Position numbers and translations under genes: made by a program. A stretch of 64,000 nt of DNA. It comes from Pseudomonas fluorescens (lineage in GTDB: Bacteria > Pseudomonadota > Gammaproteobacteria > Pseudomonadales > Pseudomonadaceae). The notes beneath the pieces are model-generated. The model was not told the DNA's origin, did not search any database, and saw nothing but the letters and a program-made list of their open reading frames with translations. Shown here piece after piece: positions 36,933 to 45,304 of the stretch. The stretch spans positions 1 through 64,000 of the forward strand of contig NZ_KZ477991.1 in NCBI RefSeq assembly GCF_002837185.1, in the 5' to 3' direction. How positions within the stretch are numbered: the stretch's first letter is position 1; each line of letters opens with the position of its first letter.

Positions 36933-37780
36933 ACACCGTTAAAACCCTACGTGAACTGCGCGCCGCCGTGACCCACGCGCGCAGTACCGGCAAACGCATC
37001 GGCTTCGTGCCGACCATGGGCAACCTGCACAACGGCCACGCCACCTTGGTGACCAAGGCCGCGCAGCAATCGGATTTCGTGGTGACGAGCATTTTTGTCA
37101 ACCCGCTGCAATTCGGCGCCGGCGAAGACCTGGACAAATACCCGCGCACCCTTGCCGCCGATCAGGAAATGCTGCTGCAAGCCGGTTGCAACCTGCTGTT
37201 CGCGCCCACGGTCGAGGAAATGTACCCCGACGGCATGACCGGCCAAACCCGCGTCAGCGTTCCGCAGCTGTCCGAAGGCCTCTGCGGGGCCAGCCGTCCA
37301 GGGCATTTCGAAGGCGTCGCCACGGTGGTCAGCAAGCTGTTCAACATGGTCCAGCCGGATATGGCCGTGTTTGGCCAGAAGGACTATCAGCAACTGGCGG
37401 TGATCCGCGCCATGGTGCATGACCTGAACATGCCGATCCAGATCATCGGCGAGCCGACCGTCCGCGCAACTGACGGCCTGGCGCTGTCATCGCGCAACGG
37501 TTATCTCACCCAGGAGCAACGCGCAATTGCCCCCGTGCTGTACCGCAGCCTCAGCCAGATGGCCGAAGCCATCAAAAGCGGTGAGCGTGATTTCGCCACG
37601 CTGCGCGCCGAGCACATCCAGCAGATCGAAGCCGCCGGCTTGCGCATGGACTACCTGGAAGTGCGTCACGGCGTGCACTTGCGTCCGGCCACGCCCGAGG
37701 ACCGGGACATTGTGATCCTGGTTGCGGCCTATCTGGGCGCGACACGCCTGATCGACAACCTGCACCTGAACCTCAACTGA
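36929..37780 (+). CDS. panC: Pantothenate synthetase
   Basis: PanC joins pantoate and beta-alanine using ATP to give pantothenate, the precursor of coenzyme A. The 283-residue protein has the HIGH-like motif [14 protein letters not shown] (about 28-41), FGQKDYQQL and the KMSKS-like LSSRNGYL. It is translationally coupled to panB. The aspartate decarboxylase gene panD does not follow; pgi does. Confidence 0.96.
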   Translation: MNTVKTLRELRAAVTHARSTGKRIGFVPTMGNLHNGHATLVTKAAQQSDFVVTSIFVNPLQFGAGEDLDKYPRTLAADQEMLLQAGCNLLFAPTVEEMYPDGMTGQTRVSVPQLSEGLCGASRPGHFEGVATVVSKLFNMVQPDMAVFGQKDYQQLAVIRAMVHDLNMPIQIIGEPTVRATDGLALSSRNGYLTQEQRAIAPVLYRSLSQMAEAIKSGERDFATLRAEHIQQIEAAGLRMDYLEVRHGVHLRPATPEDRDIVILVAAYLGATRLIDNLHLNLN

Positions 37781-37812
37781 CCCTTCTCGACACCCCGCCG
37801 ATTGCCTTCATC

Positions 37813-37845
37813 GCTGTGCCGGTATAAAAAAGTACCGGCCACAGC
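37813..37845. repeat. Large intergenic hairpin between panC and pgi
   Basis: GCTGTGCCGGTA (37813-37824) pairs with TACCGG-C-CACAGC (37833-37845) across an A-rich loop, with a single bulged C, giving 12 bp of stem. No T run follows on either strand. It could be a Rho-assisted terminator for panBC or an RNA-processing site. Confidence 0.5.
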
Positions 37846-38004
37846 GCAGACAAAGCCAAGACATATCGACACGCTAGGTTTAATGTAATCGCCCTGCGCT
37901 CCTGGTTAGCGCTGTCCGGACCCCGTCGCGTGTTAAAAGACTGGAGGTTCCGGGCTTTGAAGTGTCCTAAAGGCAGTCCCCGTAATAAAAGGAAACCCGC
38001 AGCG

Positions 38005-39669
38005 ATGGCGTACTACCGCACCCCTCATGACGTTACCGCGCTGCCCGCCTGGCAAGCGCTCGATCAACATCGCCAAGCCATGCAGGATTTCAGCATGCGC
38101 GAAGCCTTTAATGCCGACCCCCAGCGTTTTTCCGAATTCACCCTGAGCAGCTGTGGGCTTTTCCTCGATTACTCGAAAAACCTGATCACCCGCGAAACCC
38201 GTGACCTGCTGGTGGGCCTGGCCAACGAAGTCGGCCTTAAAGACGCGATCAACGCGCTGTATGCCGGCGAGCCGGTCAACTCCTCGGAAGGCCGTCCGGC
38301 GCTGCACACCGCACTGCGTCGCCCGGTTGGCGACAAATTGTCGGTCAACGGCGTGAATATCATGCCCGACGTGCACAAGGTGCTGAACCAGATCACTGAC
38401 CTGGTCGGCCGTATCCACGACGGCCTGTGGCGTGGCTACACCGAGAAGCCGATCACCGACGTGGTGAACATCGGCATCGGTGGCTCGTTCCTCGGCCCGG
38501 AACTGGTCTCCGAAGCGCTGCTGTCCTACGCCCACAAGGGCGTACGCTGCCACTACCTGGCGAACATCGACGGCAGCGAGTTCCACGAGCTGACCATGAA
38601 GCTGCGCGCCGAGACCACGCTGTTTATCGTTTCGTCGAAATCCTTCAACACCCTGGAAACCCTGAAAAACGCCCAGGCCGCCCGCGCCTGGTACCTGGCC
38701 CAGGGTGGCTCGGAAGCCGAGCTGTACCGCCACTTTATTGCCGTGTCGAGCAACAACGCAGCGGCCGTAGCGTTCGGCATCCGCGAAGAGAATATCTTCC
38801 CGATGTGGGACTGGGTCGGTGGTCGTTACTCGCTGTGGTCCGCGATCGGCTTGCCTATCGCCCTGGCGATCGGCATGTCCAACTTCAAGGAACTGCTGTC
38901 CGGTGCCTACACCATGGACCAGCATTTCCAGAACGCGCCATTCGAACAGAACATGCCGGTGCTGCTGGGCTTGCTGGGCGTGTGGTACGGCAATTTCTGG
39001 GGTTCGCAGAGCCATGCGATCCTGCCGTACGACCACTACCTGCGTAACATCACCAAGCATTTGCAACAGTTGGACATGGAGTCCAACGGCAAGAGCGTGC
39101 GCCAGGACGGTACGCCGGTCGCCACCGATACCGGCCCGGTCATCTGGGGCGGCGTGGGTTGCAACGGTCAGCATGCCTATCACCAGTTGCTGCATCAGGG
39201 CACCCAACTGATTCCGGCCGACTTCATCGTGCCGATCGTCAGCTTCAACCCGGTCTCCGACCACCACCAATGGCTGTATGCCAACTGCCTGTCCCAGAGC
39301 CAGGCGCTGATGCTCGGCAAGACACGCGCCGAAGCCGAAGCGGAGCTGCGCGATAAGGGCATCCCTGAAGCCGATGTGCAGAAACTGGCACCCCACAAGG
39401 TGATCCCGGGCAACCGTCCAAGCAACACTATCGTGGTCGAACGCATCAGCCCACGCCGCCTGGGCGCACTGGTGGCCATGTACGAACACAAAGTGTTCGT
39501 CCAAAGCGTCATCTGGGGCATCAACGCCTTCGACCAATGGGGTGTCGAGCTGGGCAAGGAGCTGGGCAAAGGCGTTTATAACCGCTTGACCGGCGCCGAA
39601 GAAAGCTCGGCCGAAGATGCTTCGACCCAGGGCCTGATCAACTACTTCCGCGGTCGTCACCGCGGCTGA
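38005..39669 (+). CDS. pgi: Glucose-6-phosphate isomerase
   Basis: Pgi interconverts glucose-6-phosphate and fructose-6-phosphate. The 554-residue protein has the two family signatures, near [15 protein letters not shown] (about 155-169) and [24 protein letters not shown] (about 365), plus the SKSFNTLET phosphate-binding segment. I chose the ATG at 38005 ([10 protein letters not shown]), which gives the usual length and follows an AAAGGAAA site; the 25 codons upstream are not conserved-looking. A terminator hairpin follows. Confidence 0.96.
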   Translation: MAYYRTPHDVTALPAWQALDQHRQAMQDFSMREAFNADPQRFSEFTLSSCGLFLDYSKNLITRETRDLLVGLANEVGLKDAINALYAGEPVNSSEGRPALHTALRRPVGDKLSVNGVNIMPDVHKVLNQITDLVGRIHDGLWRGYTEKPITDVVNIGIGGSFLGPELVSEALLSYAHKGVRCHYLANIDGSEFHELTMKLRAETTLFIVSSKSFNTLETLKNAQAARAWYLAQGGSEAELYRHFIAVSSNNAAAVAFGIREENIFPMWDWVGGRYSLWSAIGLPIALAIGMSNFKELLSGAYTMDQHFQNAPFEQNMPVLLGLLGVWYGNFWGSQSHAILPYDHYLRNITKHLQQLDMESNGKSVRQDGTPVATDTGPVIWGGVGCNGQHAYHQLLHQGTQLIPADFIVPIVSFNPVSDHHQWLYANCLSQSQALMLGKTRAEAEAELRDKGIPEADVQKLAPHKVIPGNRPSNTIVVERISPRRLGALVAMYEHKVFVQSVIWGINAFDQWGVELGKELGKGVYNRLTGAEESSAEDASTQGLINYFRGRHRG

Positions 39670-39700
39670 TCAACGACTGAACCGATAGCCTCGAAATAAC

Positions 39701-39722
39701 CCCCGGCCTGTTCAGGCCGGGG
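39701..39722 (+). terminator. pgi terminator hairpin
   Basis: A perfect 10-bp stem (CCCCGGCCTG and CAGGCCGGGG) with a two-base centre follows pgi by about 30 bases. The downstream T run is poor (CTGTTAAA). Confidence 0.7.
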
Positions 39723-39777
39723 CTGTTAAACTGCGCGCCCCCATTGTCCTCATTCCCCCGCAAGCAAGGCGCGCTCC

Positions 39778-40794
39778 ATGACTTCCTTGAACCAGGCGCT
39801 GCGCGCCGCCCTCGACCATCGCCAAGACCTGATCAGTGAACTGCATGCACAAGGCACCGATTGCTACCGGCTGTTCCACGGCAGCCAGGAAGGCGCCGCT
39901 GGCCTGACGATCGATCGCTACGGCCCGCAATTGCTGGTGCAAAGCTTCCACCAATCGCTGCAAAACGCTGATCTGCTGGACCTGCACCAACTGATCAGCC
40001 AATACATGGGCCTGGAGCTGCTGCTGGTGTACAACGACCGCTCCCGTGGCAACTCACGGATCGACCGTGAAGACAGCGTGTACCGCGCCGAACCTGCCGC
40101 ACTGGAGGATCTGGTCGGTCACGAATGGGGCCTCAACTACCGTGTGCGTGGGCGGCATGCCGGGCAGGACCCGCTGCTGTTCCTTGACCTGCGCAACACC
40201 CGTGGCTGGGTCAAGGACCACAGCGCCGGTAAAAGCGTGCTCAACCTGTTCGCCTACACCTGTGGCGTAGGTTTGAGCGCGGCGGCCGGTGGCGCACGAG
40301 AAGTCTGCAACCTGGACTTTGCCGAGGGCAACCTCGCCGTGGGTCGCGAGAACGGTCTGCTTAACCCGCAGTTGCCGACCATGGCCTTCGTACAGTCCGA
40401 TTACTTCCCGGCCATTCGCCAATTGGCCGGCCTTGCGATCACTCAGCGCCGTGGCCAGAAACTGCCGAGCTATCCGCGCCTGGAACAGCGCCAGTATGAC
40501 CTGGTGCTGCTCGATCCGCCCGCCTGGGCCAAAAGCGCCTTCGGCACCGTCGACCTGTTGCGCGACTACCAAAGCCTGCTCAAGCCCGCACTGTTGGCCA
40601 CCGCCGATAATGGCGTGCTCATTTGCTGCAACAACCTGGCGAAAGTGAGCATGGATGACTGGCGCGAACAGGTGCTGCGTTGCGCGGAAAAAGCCGGTCG
40701 CCCCGTGCGCGAGTGGCAGATCATGGCACCGGGAGCGGACTTTCCATCGAAAGACCAGCAACCTCCGCTGAAGACCCTGATCCTGCAATTGTAG
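39778..40794 (+). CDS. RlmI-like SAM-dependent rRNA methyltransferase
   Basis: The 338-residue protein has a SAM-binding motif NLFAYTCGVGLSAAA (about 155-169) and a catalytic DPPAWAKS motif (about 247-254). The pattern is that of RlmI/RlmK-type 23S rRNA methyltransferases. The N-terminal part with CYRLFHGSQEGAAGLTIDRYG is typical of this group, but the PUA domain of E. coli RlmI looks absent. The target base is therefore unknown. It appears to have its own transcription unit after pgi. Confidence 0.8.
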   Translation: MTSLNQALRAALDHRQDLISELHAQGTDCYRLFHGSQEGAAGLTIDRYGPQLLVQSFHQSLQNADLLDLHQLISQYMGLELLLVYNDRSRGNSRIDREDSVYRAEPAALEDLVGHEWGLNYRVRGRHAGQDPLLFLDLRNTRGWVKDHSAGKSVLNLFAYTCGVGLSAAAGGAREVCNLDFAEGNLAVGRENGLLNPQLPTMAFVQSDYFPAIRQLAGLAITQRRGQKLPSYPRLEQRQYDLVLLDPPAWAKSAFGTVDLLRDYQSLLKPALLATADNGVLICCNNLAKVSMDDWREQVLRCAEKAGRPVREWQIMAPGADFPSKDQQPPLKTLILQL

Positions 40795-40882
40795 GAAGTT
40801 TCCCAGACCTGGCTGTTCTTCGGAACCGAAATCACGTGCCATACTCCAAGGCACTCCTGTTCGACATAGATGGCTGTCACCC

Positions 40883-43816
40883 ATGCCCAAAGGATTGATC
40901 CGCGCCATCGGCGCCTTGTTGACCGCCCTTGCTGTGTATAGCTTGCTGGGCTTTCTGATTCTGCCCGGCATTGCCCTTCGTATTGCCAACCAGCAGTTGG
41001 CCAATTACGCAACGGTGCCGGCGCGTATCGAGCGTATCGAACTCAACCCGTTCAGCCTGGAGCTGACGCTATGGGGCTTGAAGATCGGTGACCCGGGCAA
41101 GGAACAGCTGGGTTTCGAGCGCCTCTATGCCAACCTGCAGATCGACAGCCTCTGGACCCGCGCCCTGCACCTGGCCGATGTTCAACTCGAGCAACCCAAG
41201 ACCGAATTGCTCTTCGACAAATCCGGCCAGTTGAACCTGGCGCAATTGTTCAAATTGCCCCCAAGCGAGCCAACCCCCGCCGACCCCGACGCCAAGCCTT
41301 TCCCGCTGCGTATCGACAGCATCAAGCTGGCGGGCGGCTATGTGCATTTTCGCGACCTGCGCCCCAGCGAACCCATCGAATTTCTCTACGACAAACTCGA
41401 CTTCGAGCTGAAAAACCTCAGCACCTTGCCGGAAGACAACGCCGACATGACCTTGGTGGCCGCTGGCCCCCAGGGCGGGCAGATCGACTGGAAAGGCAAC
41501 TTCAGCCTGGTGCCGATCACCTCCGAAGGCTCGCTGAAAGTCACCGACGGTCAAATGAAAGCCTGGTGGCCGTATGTACGCGATGCCGTGCCGTTGGTGC
41601 TTGAGGACGGTGTGCTCAATTTCAGCACCCACTATAAATTCAGCCTGGCCAAAGAGACCGAACTGAACCTGACCAATACCACCGCCAGCATTGCGCCCTT
41701 TGCAATCAAGGCTCCGGATGGACGGCCATTGGCACGCCTGGAACGCCTGGACGTCAGCGAGACCACCGTGGACCTGGCCAAGCAACACGTGGTGATTGGC
41801 AAAATCCGCAGCAACAAACTCGAAACCTGGGCGGCCCGGGAGGCTGATGGACAACTGGACTGGCAGAAACTGTTCGCCAGCCAACCCGACAAAACGGCCA
41901 GGACGCCGGAGCCGGCCTCCGCGCCCGCGACTGCCGACTCGCCTGAAGCGCCACCGGCGGCGCCGAACAAACCGTGGCAAGTGCTGCTCAAGGACGTGCA
42001 ACTGCGCAACTACCAGGTGCACCTGGCTGACCGCCAGGCCAAACCTGCGGTAGCCCTGGAGCTGGGCCCGTTGAACGTCGATGTGCAGAACTTCGACAGC
42101 CTCAACCAGAGCCCTTTTACCTTGAAGGTCGACACCGGCCTGGGCAAGCAAGGCAAGATCCAGGCAACCGGCGAGGTCAACCTGAATCCGGTCAGCGCCA
42201 GGCTCAAAGTGAACACCCAGGACATCGACCTGCGCGTCGCGCAGTCCTATGTCAGCCCGTTCATCCGTCTGGAACTGCGCAGCGGCATGCTGGGCAGCAA
42301 CCTGGATGTCAACCTGAAAAGTACCGAGCCGCTGACCCTGCAAGTCACCGGCCGCGCGCAAGTGGATCAGTTGCACACGCTCGACACCCTCAAGTCCCGT
42401 GACTTCCTCAAATGGCAGCGCCTGGTGCTGGAAGGGGTCAATTACCAACATGGCGACAGCCTGTCGATCGACAAGGTCAACCTGCTGCAACCCTATGCGC
42501 GCTTCATGATCAACGAGGACCGCACCACCAACATCGACGACCTGCTGATCCCGCAGCCGGCCGACGGCGGCACCCAGTCGTCAGCCAAACCGGCAGCGAG
42601 CAAAGACAAGCCATTGGGTATCCACGTCGGACAGATCGCGATCAACGACGGCTCGGCCAATTTCGCCGACTTCAGCCTCACGCCCAACTTCGCTACCGCC
42701 ATTCAACAACTCAACGGCCAGATCGGCACCATCGACAGCCGCCAGGCCAGGCCGGCCAGCGTCGACATCAAGGGCAAGGTGGACCGCTATGCACCGGTGA
42801 CTATCAAGGGCAGCGTGAATCCGTTTGACCCTATGGCGGCGCTGGACATCGCGACCAGCTTCAAACGTGTCGAGTTGACCACCCTGACGCCGTACTCAGG
42901 CAAATTCGCGGGCTTCCGAATCCGCAAAGGTCGTTTGAACCTGGACTTGCATTACATGATCACCAAAGGCCAGTTGAAGGCTGAAAACAAGGTGGTGGTC
43001 GAGCAACTGCAACTGGGGGAGAAAGTCGACAGCGCCGATGCCGTGGACTTGCCGATTCGTCTTGCGGTTGCTTTGCTCAAGGACAGCAACGGTAAAATCT
43101 CCATCGAGCTGCCGGTAAGTGGTGACCTGAACAACCCGCAATTCAGTGTCATGCCGATTGTGTGGCAGACCCTGCGCAACCTCGTGGTCCGCGCAGCGAC
43201 GGCGCCCTTCAAGTTCATCGGCGGGCTGGTCACCGGCGGCGGTTCGCAAGACCTGGGCAGTGTGTCGTTCGCGGCGGGCTCCAGTGAACTGGATAAAAAC
43301 GCCGAAGGTGCCCTCAACACGCTGGCCAAGGCACTCAAGGAACGCCCTGCCCTGCGCCTGGAAATCGAAGGCACCGCAGCGGCCAGCAGTGACGGCCCGT
43401 TCCTGGCCGCGCAACGACTGGAGCGTGAGTACCAATACAATTACTACAAAATCCTGCAGCGTCGCGGCGATAAAGTCCCGGCCCAGGCGTCATTGCTTGT
43501 CGTGCCCGAGAAGGAAAAAGCGCCTCTGCTGGAAGGCATTTACCGCACCCGCCTGAAACAACAGCCACCGGCCGAATGGAAAGGCCTGGGCGATGATGAG
43601 CGCGCGGCCAGGCTCAAGGACGGCGTGATCAAGTTCTGGAGTGGCAGTGACGTGCTTCTGCGCCAGCTCGGCCAGGACCGGGCCAGTACCATCAAGGATT
43701 ACCTGGTGGACAAGGCTCAGCTGGAAGACGACCGCGTGTACTTCATTGATGCGCAACTGGGACAGGCGGAAAAAGATGGTCGGGTGGTGACGCCGATGCA
43801 TCTGGATGCCGAGTAA
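40883..43816 (+). CDS. DUF748 (AsmA-like) envelope protein
   Basis: This 977-residue protein has one N-terminal membrane anchor (about 8-32), then a long beta-rich AsmA/DUF748 region with repeated segments. A Pro/Ala-rich linker is near 335-360. The C-terminal part has VSFAAGSSELDKNAEGAL (about 793-810), recalling OmpA-like peptidoglycan-binding domains. AsmA-family proteins bridge the inner and outer membranes and are implicated in phospholipid transport; a similar role here is inference. Its last 20 codons are repeated in decayed form downstream. Confidence 0.82.
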   Translation: MPKGLIRAIGALLTALAVYSLLGFLILPGIALRIANQQLANYATVPARIERIELNPFSLELTLWGLKIGDPGKEQLGFERLYANLQIDSLWTRALHLADVQLEQPKTELLFDKSGQLNLAQLFKLPPSEPTPADPDAKPFPLRIDSIKLAGGYVHFRDLRPSEPIEFLYDKLDFELKNLSTLPEDNADMTLVAAGPQGGQIDWKGNFSLVPITSEGSLKVTDGQMKAWWPYVRDAVPLVLEDGVLNFSTHYKFSLAKETELNLTNTTASIAPFAIKAPDGRPLARLERLDVSETTVDLAKQHVVIGKIRSNKLETWAAREADGQLDWQKLFASQPDKTARTPEPASAPATADSPEAPPAAPNKPWQVLLKDVQLRNYQVHLADRQAKPAVALELGPLNVDVQNFDSLNQSPFTLKVDTGLGKQGKIQATGEVNLNPVSARLKVNTQDIDLRVAQSYVSPFIRLELRSGMLGSNLDVNLKSTEPLTLQVTGRAQVDQLHTLDTLKSRDFLKWQRLVLEGVNYQHGDSLSIDKVNLLQPYARFMINEDRTTNIDDLLIPQPADGGTQSSAKPAASKDKPLGIHVGQIAINDGSANFADFSLTPNFATAIQQLNGQIGTIDSRQARPASVDIKGKVDRYAPVTIKGSVNPFDPMAALDIATSFKRVELTTLTPYSGKFAGFRIRKGRLNLDLHYMITKGQLKAENKVVVEQLQLGEKVDSADAVDLPIRLAVALLKDSNGKISIELPVSGDLNNPQFSVMPIVWQTLRNLVVRAATAPFKFIGGLVTGGGSQDLGSVSFAAGSSELDKNAEGALNTLAKALKERPALRLEIEGTAAASSDGPFLAAQRLEREYQYNYYKILQRRGDKVPAQASLLVVPEKEKAPLLEGIYRTRLKQQPPAEWKGLGDDERAARLKDGVIKFWSGSDVLLRQLGQDRASTIKDYLVDKAQLEDDRVYFIDAQLGQAEKDGRVVTPMHLDAE

Positions 43817-43821
43817 CCAAA

Positions 43822-43910
43822 TGTGGGAGGGGGCTTGCTCCCGATGGCTCTAGGTCAGTAAGTGATAAATTGACTGATACACCGCCATCGGGGGCAAGCC
43901 CCCTCCCACA
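43822..43910. repeat. REP pair after the DUF748 gene
   Basis: TGTGGGAGGGGGCTTGCTCC and the inverted GGGGCAAGCCCCCTCCCACA enclose a spacer of about 40 bases. It is a canonical P. fluorescens REP doublet beginning six bases after the stop codon. Confidence 0.92.
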
Positions 43911-44107
43911 TTTTTTGCTCCTCGCCCGGCAAGCTAGAAAGTGCCGTGCATTTGGGACAGACGGAGACAGTCGGGTGGTAACGCCGATGCATCGGGTTGC
44001 CAAGCCCCCTCCCACTTTTTTTGCTCCTCGCCCGGCAAGCTAGAAAGTGTTATGCATCTGAGACAGACGGAAACGGTCGGGTGGTAACGCCGATGCATCG
44101 GGTTGCC
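43896..44107. repeat. 106-bp tandem direct repeat (two copies)
   Basis: Copies 43896-44001 and 44002-44107 have equal length and differ at only a handful of bases. Each begins with a REP end (AAGCCCCCTCCCAC), continues with TTTGCTCCTCGCCCGGCAAG and ends with a decayed copy of the DUF748 gene tail (GGGACAGACGG...GTCGGGTGGTAACGCCGATG). It is non-coding in its present state. Confidence 0.9.
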
Positions 44108-44118
44108 AAGCAACCAAT

Positions 44119-44207
44119 TGTGGGAGGGGGCTTGCCCCCGATGGCGGTAGGTCAGTCAACGATATTGTTGACGGGTACACCGCTATCGGGAGCAACCTCC
44201 TCCCACA
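44119..44207. repeat. Second REP pair
   Basis: TGTGGGAGGGGGCTTGCCCC and the imperfect inverted GGGAGCAACCTCCTCCCACA form a second doublet, 15 bases after the second tandem copy. Its right half has diverged. Confidence 0.88.
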
Positions 44208-44243
44208 TTTCAATTCCTTGCTTGGCCGGCAAATTATCGCGCC

Positions 44244-44281
44244 CCAAATAGAACAGGCCCCGACACAAGTGCCGGAGCCTG
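44244..44281 (-). terminator. Terminator-like hairpin after the BON gene
   Basis: On the minus strand AGGCTCCGGCAC pairs with GTCGGGGCCT (one or two mismatches), followed by GTTCTATTT. It could end the BON transcript. A second perfect hairpin, GACCACA-TCCG-TGTGGTC, lies at 44286-44303, between it and the gene. Confidence 0.55.
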
Positions 44282-44388
44282 TAATGACCACATCCGTGTG
44301 GTCGGTCGCATGAACTCCAGAGGTGCCTTGGGTGGAAATCTAACTCACCCTAAGCCGCCGCCATTCAGTTCAGACGCGATCTGTAGTG

Positions 44389-45009
44389 TTACTGAGCTTT
44401 CAGGCCATCGGCCGATACAGCTTTAACGCCTTTGATTTTCTTGGCGATCGCTACAGCAGTTTCTTTCTGCGCAGCAGTTACAGCCGTTGGGGACGACAGG
44501 GATACGACGCCTTTGTTGGTTTCAACCTTGATGTCGGTGCCAGGGATACCTTTCTCGGTAACCAGGTCCGCTTTTACTTTAGTGGTGATCCAGGTATCGC
44601 CAGTCGCCTCGCCAGCGTTATGGGCTGCACCTTTGGTTTTGTCGATACCGTCAGCCTTGGTAGCGCCGCCAGCCAGCAGGCCGTCAGCAGATACAGCGGT
44701 CACGCCTTTGATTCTCTTGGTGATCGCTACGGCAGTCGCTTTCTGCGAGTCCGAGACGGCTACTTCGGAGGACAGGGAAACCACACCTTTGTTGGTCTCA
44801 ACCTTGATGTCCGAACCTGGAATGCCTTTTTCAGTCAGCAGGTCAGCTTTGACTTTGGTGGTGATCCAAGTATCCGAAACGCTTTCCTTAGCCTGGGTGG
44901 CTTCGCCGGCCGCCAAAGTCATAGGGGCTTGGGAAGTCTGAGCAAAGGCTACGTTAGCACCCATGGCCAGAGTCAGAGCGGTAGCAGTAGCGAGAGCGAA
45001 CTTCTTCAT
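44389..45009 (-). CDS. Periplasmic protein with two BON domains (OsmY-like)
   Basis: The 206-residue protein has a Sec signal peptide (MKKFALATATALTLAMG, cleavage near FAQ at 24) and two BON domains (about 45-110 and 135-204). The two copies are nearly identical; each contains TWITTKVKADL, SDIKVET or TDIKVET, and NKGVVSLSS. BON proteins bind phospholipid and help envelope stability under osmotic stress. An AGGAG site precedes the ATG. The upstream DNA shows a candidate sigma-54 promoter and inverted repeats. Confidence 0.88.
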   Translation of the reverse strand: MKKFALATATALTLAMGANVAFAQTSQAPMTLAAGEATQAKESVSDTWITTKVKADLLTEKGIPGSDIKVETNKGVVSLSSEVAVSDSQKATAVAITKRIKGVTAVSADGLLAGGATKADGIDKTKGAAHNAGEATGDTWITTKVKADLVTEKGIPGTDIKVETNKGVVSLSSPTAVTAAQKETAVAIAKKIKGVKAVSADGLKAQ

Positions 45010-45036
45010 ACGAGTAACTCCTGTTTTATTAAAAGA

Positions 45037-45064
45037 CTGCAGTACATAAATCTTGGTACTGCAG
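45037..45064 (-). promoter_or_regulatory. Hairpin in the BON gene leader
   Basis: CTGCAGTAC and GTACTGCAG form a perfect 9-bp inverted repeat with a ten-base spacer in the presumed 5' untranslated region, 28 bases before the start codon. It could be an operator or an RNA structure affecting stability. Confidence 0.5.
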
Positions 45065-45079
45065 CGCTAACAGGGTTAT

Positions 45080-45096
45080 TGCAGGCAGTGTGCCAA
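45080..45096 (-). promoter_or_regulatory. Candidate sigma-54 promoter of the BON gene
   Basis: On the minus strand TTGGCACACTGCCTGCA has GG (-24) and GC (-12) exactly ten bases apart and matches TGGCAC-N5-TTGCA well. The start would be near 45069. Confidence 0.6.
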
Positions 45097-45162
45097 GTAG
45101 TGATACTCGAAAAAAGCCATATAAAACAATAAGTTATAGAAAACTAAGATTTTCGGAATCGT

Positions 45163-45202
45163 GCAACTTGCATGAAGCTGGTCATGCCTGCATGCAAGTT
45201 GC
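45163..45202. promoter_or_regulatory. 12-bp inverted repeat upstream of the BON gene
   Basis: GCAACTTGCATG (45163-45174) and CATGCAAGTTGC (45191-45202) are perfect inverted repeats 16 bases apart. The centre is about 113 bases upstream of the sigma-54 start, the normal place for an enhancer-binding protein site. No T run is present, so a terminator is unlikely. Confidence 0.55.
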
Positions 45203-45253
45203 GGCTTTTGGGTCGGGCTAAACAGCTGATTCTGCTTCACTTTCTTGCGCTCA

Positions 45254-45283
45254 TAAAAAAAGGACTCCGAGGAGTCCTTTTTT
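45254..45283. terminator. pnp terminator (bidirectional)
   Basis: The stem AGGACTCC paired with GGAGTCCT is flanked by six or seven A residues on one side and T residues on the other, so it works on both strands. It ends the rpsO-pnp transcripts on the minus strand. Confidence 0.92.
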
Positions 45284-45304
45284 CAGCGTGACGCTTGCGG
45301 GTAA

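Noticed and set aside
43822-44207. Could the repeated sequences at 43.8-44.2 kb be a CRISPR array?
   Set aside because: The repeats are long tandem copies and inverted REP pairs, not short direct repeats with unique spacers, and no cas genes are near.
45163-45202. 12-bp inverted repeat as a terminator
   Set aside because: The 16-base spacer is long and no T run follows on either strand; the pnp terminator is a separate hairpin at 45254-45283.
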